From assembly GCF_017309185.1 (NCBI RefSeq), contig NZ_JAEKJZ010000008.1, positions 151,921 to 215,920 on the forward strand: a stretch of DNA of 64,000 nucleotides, given 5' to 3'. The notes under the pieces are model-generated. The model was not told the DNA's origin and did no database searches. It saw nothing but the letters and a program-made list of their open reading frames with translations. The first letter of the stretch is position 1; each line of letters begins with the position of its first letter. The DNA comes from Roseibium aggregatum (GTDB taxonomy: Bacteria; Pseudomonadota; Alphaproteobacteria; Rhizobiales; Stappiaceae). This document shows positions 1 to 9,219 of the stretch, one piece after another. The position numbers and the translations under genes are program-made.

Positions 1-469
1 CTGGGGCTGCCGCATCAACCGGTACTGGCTGGAAGGTCCCAGGAAGGGCAAGCTCGAGGTCCTCGCCGACCGGTTGCCAGGCTATCCCGACAACATCAAC
101 CGCGCCTCGGACGGCACCTACTGGGTCGCGATCATGGGAATGCGCTCTCCCGCGCTCGACCTGGCCCTTCGCATGCCCGATTTCCGGCGGCGCATGGCCC
201 GGCGGATCGCGGCCGACCAATGGCTTTACCCGAACCTGAATATCGGTTGCGTCGCGCGCTTCAACGACAAGGGCGAATTCCTGGAATCCATGTGGGACCG
301 CTACGCCACCAATCACCCGATGATCACATCGATGCGCGAACACAAGGGCTGGCTCTATCTGGGCGGGATCACCAATAACCGGATCGGCCGGATACGCCTT
401 GAAGGCATGAACGACGGCTGGAGCGGCTGGTCGAGCTACTGGGGCGGCAGCGCGCGGGGGCAGGCATGA
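1..469 (+). CDS. SMP-30/strictosidine synthase-like beta-propeller protein, 5' truncated
   Basis: The frame is open from the left edge (first full codon at position 2) to the stop at 467-469, so the beginning of the gene lies outside the window. The visible 155 or so residues contain LPGYPDNI, a GTYWVA stretch and a YLGGITNNRIGRI ending, the pattern of the C-terminal blades of strictosidine synthase/gluconolactonase-like propellers. These proteins are usually lactonases or esterases; the substrate cannot be read here. The stop overlaps the ATG of the next gene (ATGA), a paralogue with the same LPGYP, APRSP-type and C-terminal blade motifs, so the two form a tandem pair ahead of an ABC ATPase. 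Confidence 0.75.
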   Translation, partial: WGCRINRYWLEGPRKGKLEVLADRLPGYPDNINRASDGTYWVAIMGMRSPALDLALRMPDFRRRMARRIAADQWLYPNLNIGCVARFNDKGEFLESMWDRYATNHPMITSMREHKGWLYLGGITNNRIGRIRLEGMNDGWSGWSSYWGGSARGQA

Positions 470-1545
470 GACAGACCTTTATCGCCCGGGCACTCGACAG
501 GTTCCTCGGCCGCGGCTCGGCATCCGTCACCGTGCCGGCGCTGGACGGTGCCCTGAAGCCCAACAGCCGGCTGGAAGACCTGCCTGCAGGCATTCCGGCA
601 CAAGCACCGGACAGCATCGTGTCCTGGCGCGGTGCCCCGCTCTGGTCGGAAGGAACAAAACTGGTCTCGGAAGACGGCGTGAAAGCGGATCTCGGGTCCG
701 GGATCACCGCCCTGGCCTCCCGGGGCGATCGCCTCGCCGCGGCGACCCTCGCCGGTGAACTGCTTGTCCTCGACGGAGGGCTGAAGCCGGTAACGCCGAT
801 TTGGACCAAGCCCGTGCGCAACGTCACCGCGCTGGACTTCGGTCCGAAAGGCGACATCTGGTTCTGCGTCGGTTCGGAGCGGAACTCACCCGCCGAATGG
901 CGCCGCGATCTGATGGAGATGAACCGAAGCGGCCAGATCGGGCGGGCCGAACCGGCCACGGGGGATATCCACATTGTCAAACACCGTCTGGGCTACCCTT
1001 CGGGCATTGCCGTTCTGGAGAACGGAGCGGTCGTCTTCAGCGAAGCCTGGTCCTCTCACGTTGCCGAAATGGCTGCCGACGGGGCAATGACACGCACCGT
1101 TCTCGATGAACTTCCGGGCTATCCGGGCCGTATTCAGGCCCGTGCCGGTGGCGGCTACTGGCTGAGCGTCTTCGCTCCGCGCAGCCCGCTCATCGAATTC
1201 GTGCTCAGGGAACCGGCGTACCGCAAGGCCATGCTCCGCGAGGTTCCCGAGGACTTTTGGGTCGCCCCCAACTATTTCAGCGGCAAGTCGTTCAACGAAC
1301 CCATGCAGGGCGGCGCACTGAAACAGATGGGGATCCTGAAACCCTGGGCGCCCACCCTCTCCTACGGACTGGTGATTGAACTGGACGACGAATTCATTCC
1401 CTTGCGCAGTTTCCACAGCCGGGCGGGAGGGCGCCGGCACGGGATCACGTCCGTTCTGGAAGCCGACGGCGCGTTGTGGCTGGCGGGACGCGGCTCCGAT
1501 GAAATCCTGCGTTTGAACCTGGCGGACGATGGAGCAGCGGCATGA
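466..1545 (+). CDS. SMP-30/strictosidine synthase-like beta-propeller protein
   Basis: The 359-residue product starts at an ATG overlapping the previous stop. LDFGPKGDIWFCVG, GYPSGIAVLENGAVVFSEAW and LPGYPGRI mark successive propeller blades; the C-terminal half parallels the upstream gene closely enough to call them paralogues. Family members hydrolyse lactones or act as metal-dependent esterases. No signal peptide is obvious, which suggests a cytoplasmic protein. Its stop overlaps the start of the ABC ATPase at 1542, so it is translationally coupled to a transporter and probably acts on the imported compound or a derivative of it. Confidence 0.7.
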   Translation: MRQTFIARALDRFLGRGSASVTVPALDGALKPNSRLEDLPAGIPAQAPDSIVSWRGAPLWSEGTKLVSEDGVKADLGSGITALASRGDRLAAATLAGELLVLDGGLKPVTPIWTKPVRNVTALDFGPKGDIWFCVGSERNSPAEWRRDLMEMNRSGQIGRAEPATGDIHIVKHRLGYPSGIAVLENGAVVFSEAWSSHVAEMAADGAMTRTVLDELPGYPGRIQARAGGGYWLSVFAPRSPLIEFVLREPAYRKAMLREVPEDFWVAPNYFSGKSFNEPMQGGALKQMGILKPWAPTLSYGLVIELDDEFIPLRSFHSRAGGRRHGITSVLEADGALWLAGRGSDEILRLNLADDGAAA

Positions 1546-3047
1546 AGACACCAGTGGTCGAACTTCGAAACGTCACCAAGGAATTCCATGGCAACCCGGC
1601 GGTCAAGGGTGTTTCCTTCGAACTGCATCCGGGCGAAATCCACTCGCTTCTGGGCGAAAACGGCGCCGGAAAATCAACCCTGACGAAAATGATCGCCGGC
1701 GTCTATGAACCGACCGGCGGCGAGGTGCGCTATCTTGGCAAGAAGGTGGAGTTCACCAGTCCGCAGGAGGCCCTGGAAAACGGCATCGCGATGGTGTTTC
1801 AGGAAACCAGCCTGATCCCCTCGCTGACGGTCGCCCAGAACCTTGAACTCGGAAACGAACAGTTCCTGACCCGCCTGCGCGGGCTATGGATCTCGGCGCA
1901 GCAGTTTCTGCAGTCTCTCAGCTTCGAGGTCGATCCGACGGCCCTGGTCTCGCAACTGGGTGCCGCTCAGAAGCAGATGGTCGAGATCGCCCGCGCCGTA
2001 CGCCACAACGCCAAGGTGATCATCTTCGACGAGCCGACGGCGACATTGACGCCGGAGGAAAAGTACCACTTCTTCAATCTGGTCAAGCGCCTGAAGGACG
2101 AAGGCGTTTCCATTGTCTTCATCAGCCACGCGCTGGAAGAGGCACTGACCGTCTCGGACCGGATCACGATCCTGCGCGACGGCGAGCACGTGATCACGGA
2201 CGAAGTCGGGGCCTTCGACCGCGACAAGATCATCGGCCATATGGTCGGGCGCAGCCTGACCAACGAACTTTACGGCGACGGCGCCGACACCTCCCGGAAA
2301 GGCCGCCCGGCCGGAAAACGGGTGCTGTCGGTCCAGAACCTGTCCATGGGCTCGATGGTGCGCAACACGTCGTTTTCCGTTTTCGCCGGTCAGGTCACCG
2401 GCGTCTTCGGCCTGGTCGGCTCCGGACGGACCGAAACCTTCAAGATCATTTCCGGTGTCCTGAAACGCGATTTCTTCCACGGCGGAGAGGTTCGCCTCAG
2501 CGGCCGCCCGGTGCGCTACCGCGTGCCGCGCCCGGCGATCCGCGACGGTATCGTCTATGTGACCGAGGACCGGAAGATCGAGGGCTTCTTCGAAACCAAG
2601 TCCATTGCCCAGAACATCTATTCGGGGCTCATCGGAGCGGATCTCAACGAGAGCCCCATTATCAACTACAGCGAAATGACGGAACTGGCCAAGGTCTGGA
2701 CCGAGCGGCTGAACGTGAAGGCGATCGACAACAATTCCAAGGTGATCGAGCTTTCGGGCGGCAATCAGCAAAAGGTCGTTCTGGCCAAGGCGCTGGTGCA
2801 GAAACCGAAACTGATCATTCTCGACGAACCGACCCGTGGTGTCGACGTCGGCGCGATTGCCGAGATCCACGAGGTGATCAACGAGCTTGCCAATGCCGGG
2901 CTTCCGGTTGTGATGATCTCGTCCTACCTTCCCGAGATCCTGGCGCTCTCCGATCGTATCCTGGTCTCGCGGCTCGGCCGCATGGTCGAGGAATTTTCCA
3001 TCGAGGAAGCCACGGAAGAAAAGATAATGTACGCCGCCGTTCACTAG
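1542..3047 (+). CDS. sugar-type ABC transporter ATP-binding protein (two fused nucleotide-binding domains)
   Basis: 501 residues with the duplicated ATPase layout of ribose/xylose-type (CUT2) importers. The first domain has Walker A GENGAGKS at residues 38-45 and Walker B IIFDEPTATLT, but its signature is degenerate (QLGAAQKQ instead of LSGGQ). The second domain has the usual degenerate Walker A GLVGSGRTE, a good signature LSGGNQQK and Walker B IILDEPTRGVD. It powers uptake of a sugar or polyol-like solute. The permease and binding-protein genes are not in the window and probably lie left of it. It overlaps the upstream propeller gene by four bases and is followed after 30 bp by an alcohol dehydrogenase. 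Confidence 0.9.
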   Translation: MKTPVVELRNVTKEFHGNPAVKGVSFELHPGEIHSLLGENGAGKSTLTKMIAGVYEPTGGEVRYLGKKVEFTSPQEALENGIAMVFQETSLIPSLTVAQNLELGNEQFLTRLRGLWISAQQFLQSLSFEVDPTALVSQLGAAQKQMVEIARAVRHNAKVIIFDEPTATLTPEEKYHFFNLVKRLKDEGVSIVFISHALEEALTVSDRITILRDGEHVITDEVGAFDRDKIIGHMVGRSLTNELYGDGADTSRKGRPAGKRVLSVQNLSMGSMVRNTSFSVFAGQVTGVFGLVGSGRTETFKIISGVLKRDFFHGGEVRLSGRPVRYRVPRPAIRDGIVYVTEDRKIEGFFETKSIAQNIYSGLIGADLNESPIINYSEMTELAKVWTERLNVKAIDNNSKVIELSGGNQQKVVLAKALVQKPKLIILDEPTRGVDVGAIAEIHEVINELANAGLPVVMISSYLPEILALSDRILVSRLGRMVEEFSIEEATEEKIMYAAVH

Positions 3048-3077
3048 TGAGCGGTCGAAGCGCGATGGGAGAGACTT

Positions 3078-4205
3078 ATGAAAATGAAAGCCGCAGTTCT
3101 GGAAGAGATCGGACGCCCGGGACCCTATGCCGAAACCCGGCCGATCTCGGTGTGCGAGGTCGACCTCGAAGGACCGCGTGACGGCGAGGTTCTCATCAAA
3201 ATCGCGGCGGCGGGCCTTTGCCATTCCGATCTGTCGGTGGTCAACGGCGACCGGCCCCGACAGCTTCCCCTGGTGATGGGACACGAAAGCGCCGGCGTCG
3301 TCCAGGCGGTCGGACCCGACGTGGAGCGGTTCGAACCCGGCGATCATGTGATCACCGTCTTCGTGCCGAGCTGCGGCCACTGCGGCCCCTGCCGGTCCGG
3401 GCGTCCCGCCCTGTGCGAACCGGGAGCGGCCGCGAACAACAGCGGCCTTCTGATCGGTGGCGGATCGCGGCTCAGACGCGACGGCGAGACGCTCTACCAC
3501 ATGACCGGCGTGTCCTGCTTCGCCGAATACGCCGTCGTGTCGCAGAACTCGATCGTCAAGATCGACAGCGCCATCCCGCTCGATATCGCCGCCCTGATGG
3601 GCTGCGCGGTGCTGACCGGCGCGGGCGCGGTGTTCAACACGGGTGACGTCTGCCCCGGTTGCTCCACCGCCGTTGTCGGCCTCGGCGGCGTCGGCCTCTC
3701 CGCCGTCATGGCGGCGCGTGTCGCGGGTGCGGAGAAGATCGTCGCCGTGGACATTCTTCCCGATAAACTGGAACTCGCCAGGGAGCTCGGCGCCACCCAC
3801 ACGATCGATTCCTCGAAGGAAGGCGCGCTGGAGGAACTGCGCGAGCTGACTTCCGGCGGGGTCGACACGGCGATGGATTTCACCGGCAATGTCCGCGCAC
3901 TCAGGTTTGCCTATGACGCCACGCGGCGCGGCGGGGCAACGGTCACCGCCGGTTTGCCGAACCCCAAGGCGATGCTCGAGATCCCGGCCGTCGGGCTGAC
4001 CGGCGAAGAGCGCACCCTGAAGGGCTCTTATCTGGGCTCCGGTGTCCCGAGCCGCGACATTCCCCGTTTTCTCGCCCTGCATACGCAAGGCAGACTGCCG
4101 GTCGAGCGGCTGATGACCGAGAAGATCCGGCTGGAAGACATCAACGAAGGCTTCGACCGACTGCACGCGGGCAAGGCGATCCGCCAGGTCATAGATTTCA
4201 ACTGA
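3078..4205 (+). CDS. zinc-dependent alcohol dehydrogenase
   Basis: 375 residues of the medium-chain dehydrogenase superfamily. It shows the catalytic zinc motifs GLCHSD and GHESAGVVQAVG, the four-cysteine structural zinc loop CGHCGPCRSGRPALC, and the Rossmann glycine motif GLGGVG. It oxidises an alcohol to an aldehyde with NAD(P)+. The ATG at 3078 is preceded by GGGAGAG, a reasonable ribosome-binding site. The neighbouring aldehyde dehydrogenase starts 16 bp after the stop, so the pair can take an alcohol to a carboxylate, presumably the compound brought in by the upstream ABC transporter. The substrate is unknown. Confidence 0.88.
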   Translation: MKMKAAVLEEIGRPGPYAETRPISVCEVDLEGPRDGEVLIKIAAAGLCHSDLSVVNGDRPRQLPLVMGHESAGVVQAVGPDVERFEPGDHVITVFVPSCGHCGPCRSGRPALCEPGAAANNSGLLIGGGSRLRRDGETLYHMTGVSCFAEYAVVSQNSIVKIDSAIPLDIAALMGCAVLTGAGAVFNTGDVCPGCSTAVVGLGGVGLSAVMAARVAGAEKIVAVDILPDKLELARELGATHTIDSSKEGALEELRELTSGGVDTAMDFTGNVRALRFAYDATRRGGATVTAGLPNPKAMLEIPAVGLTGEERTLKGSYLGSGVPSRDIPRFLALHTQGRLPVERLMTEKIRLEDINEGFDRLHAGKAIRQVIDFN

Positions 4206-4221
4206 CATCACGAGGAAGACC

Positions 4222-5718
4222 ATGGAGCGCAGCACGGGCATCCAGACCTATCAATGCTATATCGACGGCGCATGGGTCGAACCGGCGACGGGCGCGTATT
4301 TCGAAAGCGACGACCCGTTCACGTCCAGGGTCTGGGCGAAGATCCCCCGTTGCGGGGCAGACGACGTCGACCGCGCCGTCGCGGCGGCCAACAAGGCCCT
4401 GACCGCGGGTGACTGGGCGACGATGCACCCGACCCAGCGGGCCCGCCTCCTCAATCGTTTCGCCGACATTCTCGAGCGCGAGGCAGATCATCTGGCCCGC
4501 GTGGAGGTTCAGGACAACGGCAAGCTCTACGCGGAGATGCGCGCCCAGACCGGCTACATGCCGCAATGGTACCGCTATTTCGCCGGGCTTTGCGACAAGA
4601 TCGAGGGCGCGGTGATCCCGATCGACAAGCCGGACATGTTCACCTACACCACCCATGTCCCGGTCGGCGTCGTCGCCGCGATCACGCCCTGGAACTCGCC
4701 CCTGCTCCTGACCACCTGGAAACTGGCGCCGGCCCTGGCGGCGGGCTGCACCGTGGTGCTGAAACCCTCGGAATTCACCTCCGCCTCCACGCTGGAGTTC
4801 TGCAAGCTGGCCCATGAAGCGGGCTTCCCGCCCGGCGTGATCAATGCCGTCACCGGCTTTGGCGCGGAGGCTGGCGCGCCGCTTACGGAGCACAGGGACG
4901 TCCACAAGGTCGCCTTTACAGGCGGCGACGCGAGCGGCCGGCACATCGCGCGCTCGGCCATGAACACGTTCAAGCGGCTCACCCTCGAGCTTGGCGGAAA
5001 ATCGGCTCAGCTCGTCTTTCCAGACGTCGATGTCGAAAGCGCGGCGCGTGGTGTCTGCTCCGGCATCTTCGCCGCGACCGGCCAGACCTGCATCGCCGGA
5101 TCGCGCGTGCTTGTGCACGAGTCCATCCACGACGCGTTTGTCGAGGCCTTTCTCGATCTGGCCCGGACGGCACGCATCGGCGATCCAATGGATGCGGGCA
5201 CCCAGGTCGGCCCGGTGACCACGCAACCCCAGTTCGAGAAGATCCTGGCCTCGATCGCGATGGCCCGCGACGAAGGCGCCGAATGCGTGCTTGGCGGCGG
5301 TCCGTCGGAACGTCCCGAATGCGGCGATGGCCGCTTCATCGACCCCACGGTGTTCACCGGTGTGGAAAATTCGATGAAGATTGCCCAGCAGGAGGTTTTC
5401 GGTCCGGTGCTATCGGTCATCAAGTTCCGCGAGGAGGACGAAGCCTACCACATGGCCAACGACACCGATTACGGCCTTGCGGCGGGTGTCTGGACCAAGG
5501 ATCAGGGCCGGATGTTCCGCGCGGCCAAGGCCCTGCGGGCGGGCAACATCTGGACCAATTGCTACCGGGCGGTTTCCTACATGGTTCCCTTCGGCGGCTT
5601 CAAGGCGTCGGGCATCGGCCGCGAAAGCGGGCAGGAAGCGCTGTACGAATATCTCGAAACCAAGTCCGTCTGGATGGACTACGGCCCCGGTCCGGCCAAC
5701 CCGTTCATTCTGCGCTAG
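4222..5718 (+). CDS. aldehyde dehydrogenase family protein
   Basis: 498 residues, full length for the NAD(P)+-dependent aldehyde dehydrogenase superfamily. Glu256 in LELGGK is the general base and Cys290 in GQTCIAGSR the nucleophile; PWNSPLL and FGGFKASGIGRE are the usual cofactor and C-terminal motifs. It converts an aldehyde to an acid and is co-oriented with the alcohol dehydrogenase. The stop codon TAG at 5716-5718 lies inside the left inverted repeat of the element at 5715-5986, so insertion of that element may have set the present C-terminus. The protein still ends at about the normal place for the family. Confidence 0.9.
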   Translation: MERSTGIQTYQCYIDGAWVEPATGAYFESDDPFTSRVWAKIPRCGADDVDRAVAAANKALTAGDWATMHPTQRARLLNRFADILEREADHLARVEVQDNGKLYAEMRAQTGYMPQWYRYFAGLCDKIEGAVIPIDKPDMFTYTTHVPVGVVAAITPWNSPLLLTTWKLAPALAAGCTVVLKPSEFTSASTLEFCKLAHEAGFPPGVINAVTGFGAEAGAPLTEHRDVHKVAFTGGDASGRHIARSAMNTFKRLTLELGGKSAQLVFPDVDVESAARGVCSGIFAATGQTCIAGSRVLVHESIHDAFVEAFLDLARTARIGDPMDAGTQVGPVTTQPQFEKILASIAMARDEGAECVLGGGPSERPECGDGRFIDPTVFTGVENSMKIAQQEVFGPVLSVIKFREEDEAYHMANDTDYGLAAGVWTKDQGRMFRAAKALRAGNIWTNCYRAVSYMVPFGGFKASGIGRESGQEALYEYLETKSVWMDYGPGPANPFILR

Positions 5719-5986
5719 AGCCTTTCACGGCTAGATTGAAACATTCTGTTTGTCGTCCGGCGAGTCGAGCTGCGCGGAGGGACGTGAAGCCCATAGCGGG
5801 CTATGGGCAAGCGGCGCGACAAAGCAGGCGGCCGCCGGACGCGAACCCGAAGGGTCGGGCCGATTTGGCCCAATGCCGTCGGGCTTTGCCTCGACCGTGC
5901 AGCCAGCACGGCCTTCGTCAAAGCCCTTGGCCTTGAACCAAATCTGCTCCGGCAGAATGCTTCAATCTAACCGTGAAAGGCTCTAG
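5715..5986. repeat. 272-bp hairpin-rich element bounded by 34-bp inverted repeats
   Basis: The ends 5715-5748 and 5953-5986 are inverted copies with 32 of 34 bases matching, and both terminate in CTAG. Inside are further perfect hairpins: 5789-5796 with 5801-5808 (8 bp), 5895-5900 with 5906-5911 (6 bp), and TTTGTCG at 5749-5755 with CGACAAA further right. No credible reading frame is present. This is the form of a non-autonomous mobile element or dispersed intergenic repeat. It fills most of the gap between the aldehyde dehydrogenase and the LysR gene. Whether it is repeated elsewhere cannot be seen here. Confidence 0.8.
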
Positions 5987-6131
5987 ATCCCAGGGCGGCA
6001 GGTCTGCACCGCGACGTCCGCGCAGCGGCGGCTTGTGACGATTGATCGTGCTCCCGCGGTCTGGTCTTATAGGCTGAAATACCGATGGTTCGGGCTCCCT
6101 CCCGATCCATCCTTGCAGATATGAGGCCGCA

Positions 6132-7064
6132 TTGGACATTCGCCAGCTTCGATACTTCATAGCGATAGCCGAGGCGCGCTCCGTTTCCGCCGCCGCGCAA
6201 AAACTCCGGATCGCGCAACCTTCGCTCTCCCAGCATCTGGTCAACATGGAGCGGGAACTGGAGGTCAAGCTTGTCGAGCGGTCGCCTCGAGGATCCGTGC
6301 TGACGAAGGAAGGCGAGACCCTGCTCAGCCATGCCTACGAGATCTGCCGAATGGTCGAGAACTGCGTTTCCGACATCAAGGAACTGTCGGGCGAAGTCCG
6401 TGGCAAGGTCAGGTTCGGCATGCCGCCGTCGGTTTCCATGGTGATGTCGGTTCCGCTCGCAGAAACCGTGCGCCTGGAACTGCCCCATGTCCGGCTTCGC
6501 GCCAGCGAGGCGATGAGCGGGTTCATCAAGACCTGGGTCGATGACGGCACCGTGGAAATCGGTTTTCTCTACGATCTGATCGGCGCCGAGCATTTTCAGG
6601 CGACCCATGTCCTGGACGAGCACCTGTTCTTCTTCTCCGCACCCGATGCCTGGCCCCTGAAGTCGGAACCGGGTACGCCGGTCGCCATGAGAGACCTGGT
6701 GAATGCCGAACTTGTCCTGCCCGGCGAACCGCACGGTCTCAGAAGGATCATCGAAGACGCCGCGCACAAGGCCGGTATCGTCTTGAACGTCACGACCGAA
6801 CTCGACGCGATGACCCAGATCAAGGAACTGGTCGCGCGCGGGTCGGGGCATTCCATCTTCGCGCCGGCAGCCTGCCACGACTTCGTCGAGGCGGGACGCC
6901 TGCTGAAGGCGCCGATCGTCGACCCTGTCATCTCACGGCCGGTCTACCTGGTTCGAAACCCGTCCTCCGTTCAGACCCGAGCCTGTGCGGCGGTGGAAAA
7001 GCTCACACTGCAGGTGGCGCGGGAAATGGTCGAGCGCGGTTTGTGGGAAGGCAGGCTGGTCTGA
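6132..7064 (+). CDS. LysR-family transcriptional regulator, probable itaconate-operon activator
   Basis: 310 residues with an N-terminal winged helix (MDIRQLRYFIAIAEARSVS, then AAAQKLRIAQPSLSQ) and a C-terminal effector-binding domain. The start is TTG at 6132, preceded five bases earlier by GAGG at 6123-6126; it gives the canonical LysR N-terminus. The gene runs toward, and ends 19 bp from, the five-gene CoA operon on the other strand. In Pseudomonas aeruginosa the itaconate catabolic genes are accompanied by a LysR regulator, which suggests the same role here. The perfect palindrome at 12457-12482 ahead of the operon is a candidate target. Confidence 0.75.
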   Translation: MDIRQLRYFIAIAEARSVSAAAQKLRIAQPSLSQHLVNMERELEVKLVERSPRGSVLTKEGETLLSHAYEICRMVENCVSDIKELSGEVRGKVRFGMPPSVSMVMSVPLAETVRLELPHVRLRASEAMSGFIKTWVDDGTVEIGFLYDLIGAEHFQATHVLDEHLFFFSAPDAWPLKSEPGTPVAMRDLVNAELVLPGEPHGLRRIIEDAAHKAGIVLNVTTELDAMTQIKELVARGSGHSIFAPAACHDFVEAGRLLKAPIVDPVISRPVYLVRNPSSVQTRACAAVEKLTLQVAREMVERGLWEGRLV

Positions 7065-7083
7065 GAGCGCGGCGCGGCAGTCC

Positions 7084-7911
7084 TCACGCTGCCCGCGCCT
7101 CCATGGTGACCACGTCATTGTCCTTGTCGCGCACGCGCAGGGCCAGCGTCCCCGGCTCGCTTTCCATGGCCTCGACCACCGCCGGCCGACCGCAGATCAG
7201 CGGCGATACTCCACGATAGGAAAACTCCTTCGGCAGACGCTGCAGGATCCGTGTCGCGAGGATCTGCATCCAGGTCGACTGGAGTGGCCCGTGAACCACC
7301 AGTCCGTCATAGCCTTCGACCCCCGTCGCATAGGCCTTGTCGTAGTGAATCCGGTGACCGTTAAAGGTCATCGCCGAGTAGCGGAAAAGCAGTGTTGGCG
7401 TCGGCAGGACTTCGATGGACTTCAGTACGGTCCACGCTTCGGCCTTTGGCGGCGTCAGGGCAGGGGCTCCCGGGGCGGGATCCTCCCGGTAGACAATGTT
7501 GTGCTGTTCCGAGATCCGGAGTTCCCGGTCGAACAGATAGTCGTGGTCAAGGGTCACGAAACCGAGCGTCCCGCTGCGGCCTTCCTTGAACTGAATGTCC
7601 TTCACCGTCGTCTGGCGCGTGACGGTCTCTCCCGCCCGGATGCCGCCGTGGTAGCAAACGCGTCCACCCGCCCACATGCGCCGCGGCAGCCCCAGATCTG
7701 GAAGGAACAGACCGAGTTTGGGATGGCCGTCGCGCCCGAGATCCTCGGGCGGGTAAATCTCCGGAACGAGACACCAATGAAAGCCCGGAAGGTCCTCCCC
7801 CTCTCCGAGGAATCCATCCAGAGTGACGCGGAACTCATGGATCTGCCGGTCGGTGATCGTTTCGCTTGCCTCGCGCTTGCGTCCGATCCACTCGCTTGCC
7901 GCGGATGTCAT
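7084..7911 (-). CDS. ich: double hot-dog acyl-CoA hydratase, probable itaconyl-CoA hydratase
   Basis: 275 residues of the HTD2/mesaconyl-C4-CoA hydratase type, with an N-terminal FAS1-like hot-dog and a C-terminal MaoC-like half containing FNGHRIHYDKAYA and GYDGLVVHGPLQ. Such proteins hydrate methyl-branched dicarboxylic acyl-CoAs. In itaconate degradation, itaconyl-CoA is hydrated to citramalyl-CoA, which a CitE-type lyase splits to pyruvate and acetyl-CoA. The neighbours (CitE lyase, CoA-transferase, PrpD-like protein, acyl-CoA dehydrogenase) match the gene content I remember for the P. aeruginosa PA0878-PA0883 locus. It overlaps the upstream gene by four bases. A mesaconyl-CoA hydratase is the main alternative. 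Confidence 0.65.
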   Translation of the reverse strand: MTSAASEWIGRKREASETITDRQIHEFRVTLDGFLGEGEDLPGFHWCLVPEIYPPEDLGRDGHPKLGLFLPDLGLPRRMWAGGRVCYHGGIRAGETVTRQTTVKDIQFKEGRSGTLGFVTLDHDYLFDRELRISEQHNIVYREDPAPGAPALTPPKAEAWTVLKSIEVLPTPTLLFRYSAMTFNGHRIHYDKAYATGVEGYDGLVVHGPLQSTWMQILATRILQRLPKEFSYRGVSPLICGRPAVVEAMESEPGTLALRVRDKDNDVVTMEARAA

Positions 7912-9218
7912 CCGTTCTCCCTCACGATAGCCCCAAGATCCATCGCGCTCATTCCGGCGAGCTTTTCGATGACGGGTTCAATCCGCACCGCCCCGCCTCC
8001 CAGGACCGCTTCGGCCTTGGCGCGGAGCTTCGCAGTCAAGGCCTCAAGAGACGGGCGTCGGGCAAGGTCGTGCGAAAATGGCAGTTTGCGGCCATCGGCG
8101 AATGTAATCTCGCCTTCTGCCTGCATGTCCGTCAGCCCCGCGTCTCCGATCACTTCGACCTTGGCCGCAAAAGCCGCAAGACCGGGATCCGCCGCGAGAT
8201 CGTCGGAGTAGGTTTCAAAGGCGCCGGTATTCCGGCCCTCGATCACCATGCCCGCCAGCCAGGCATAGCTGAACTTGACTTCCAGGCCGGTCCCCGGCGC
8301 CTTGATGTCGCAGACTTTCAGCCAGCGGGGGTTTGTATAGAGGGTCAGAGAGGTCACAGACTCCATCGGTGCCTCGGAGCCGGAAAGCGCTTCAAGCAGG
8401 GCCTCGATCATCGCATGGGTGCCGTGGCAGCAGGCATGGAATTTATAGCTGATGTCGCCGAACAGAAAGCGGTCTGCCGGCGCGCGCTCCGTACCCGGTG
8501 CTTCGCAATGGGTTGCCACGAAGCCCTGATCGCCCATCAGTCCGTCGTCGCAGGAGGTCATGCCCAGCTTGGCGAGCTTCGCGCATTCGATGCCGTTCGA
8601 GGCGGCGATGCCCGCGTTATAGGGTTTGCCCATCGTGCCGAACTGCGATTTCAGTCCCGAGGCCCGTGTCGCGCACAGGCCCAGCGCCGCCCGCATTTCC
8701 GGCCGCGTCAGCCCGAAAAGACGGCCCGCCGCCACCGTTGCCCCGAAAGCGCCCGCCGTGGCGGTCTGATGGAAGCCACGATTGTAATGGCCCGCCCCCA
8801 GCACGACACCAACCCGTATGGCGGTCTCCGATCCAAGGAGGAACGCCGTGGTCACGTCCCTGGCGGAAGCGCCGGTCTCCTCGCCGGCGGCAAGTGCTGC
8901 CGGATAGATCCCGACAGACAGGTGGCCGACATGGGCGAAATGCGTATCGTCATAGTCAAGCGCATGGCTCGTCGCCCCGTTGACGAGAGCCGCCGCCCGC
9001 GACGGCGCCTTGCCGCCACCGAAGAGGGATGCGACCGGCGCGCCGCCTTCCTCCGCCGCCAGTTGCCGGAGCTTGTTCGCAAGCGGTTCCTCTCGTCCCG
9101 CAAGGCCGCAGATCAGCCAGTCGTAAAGCGATAGCCGCGCTGTCTCGCCCGCCTCCGGCGGCACCTCCTCCGCGGGCAGCCCGGCGATGTCCAAAACGGT
9201 GTCCAACAAAGCTGACAT
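7908..9218 (-). CDS. MmgE/PrpD family protein
   Basis: 436 residues from the ATG at 9216-9218, which follows GGGGAG with good spacing and begins one base after the TGA of the lyase gene. A longer frame to 9257 is possible but would overlap the lyase. ATSHALDYDDTHFAHVGHLS, HQTATAGAFGA and CCHGTHAMIEA are typical of the 2-methylcitrate dehydratase/cis-aconitate decarboxylase family. P. aeruginosa also has a PrpD-like gene in its itaconate operon, of uncertain function. A hydratase, isomerase or decarboxylase of a branched di- or tricarboxylate is plausible. Confidence 0.78.
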   Translation of the reverse strand: MSALLDTVLDIAGLPAEEVPPEAGETARLSLYDWLICGLAGREEPLANKLRQLAAEEGGAPVASLFGGGKAPSRAAALVNGATSHALDYDDTHFAHVGHLSVGIYPAALAAGEETGASARDVTTAFLLGSETAIRVGVVLGAGHYNRGFHQTATAGAFGATVAAGRLFGLTRPEMRAALGLCATRASGLKSQFGTMGKPYNAGIAASNGIECAKLAKLGMTSCDDGLMGDQGFVATHCEAPGTERAPADRFLFGDISYKFHACCHGTHAMIEALLEALSGSEAPMESVTSLTLYTNPRWLKVCDIKAPGTGLEVKFSYAWLAGMVIEGRNTGAFETYSDDLAADPGLAAFAAKVEVIGDAGLTDMQAEGEITFADGRKLPFSHDLARRPSLEALTAKLRAKAEAVLGGGAVRIEPVIEKLAGMSAMDLGAIVRENG

Positions 9219-9219
9219 G

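Noticed and set aside
1884..4241. Long minus-strand open frame (785 codons) opposite the ABC ATPase and alcohol dehydrogenase genes
   Set aside because: It spans two well-supported genes on the plus strand, has no family motifs and an Asp/Gly/Arg/His-rich composition typical of antisense frames in GC-rich DNA.
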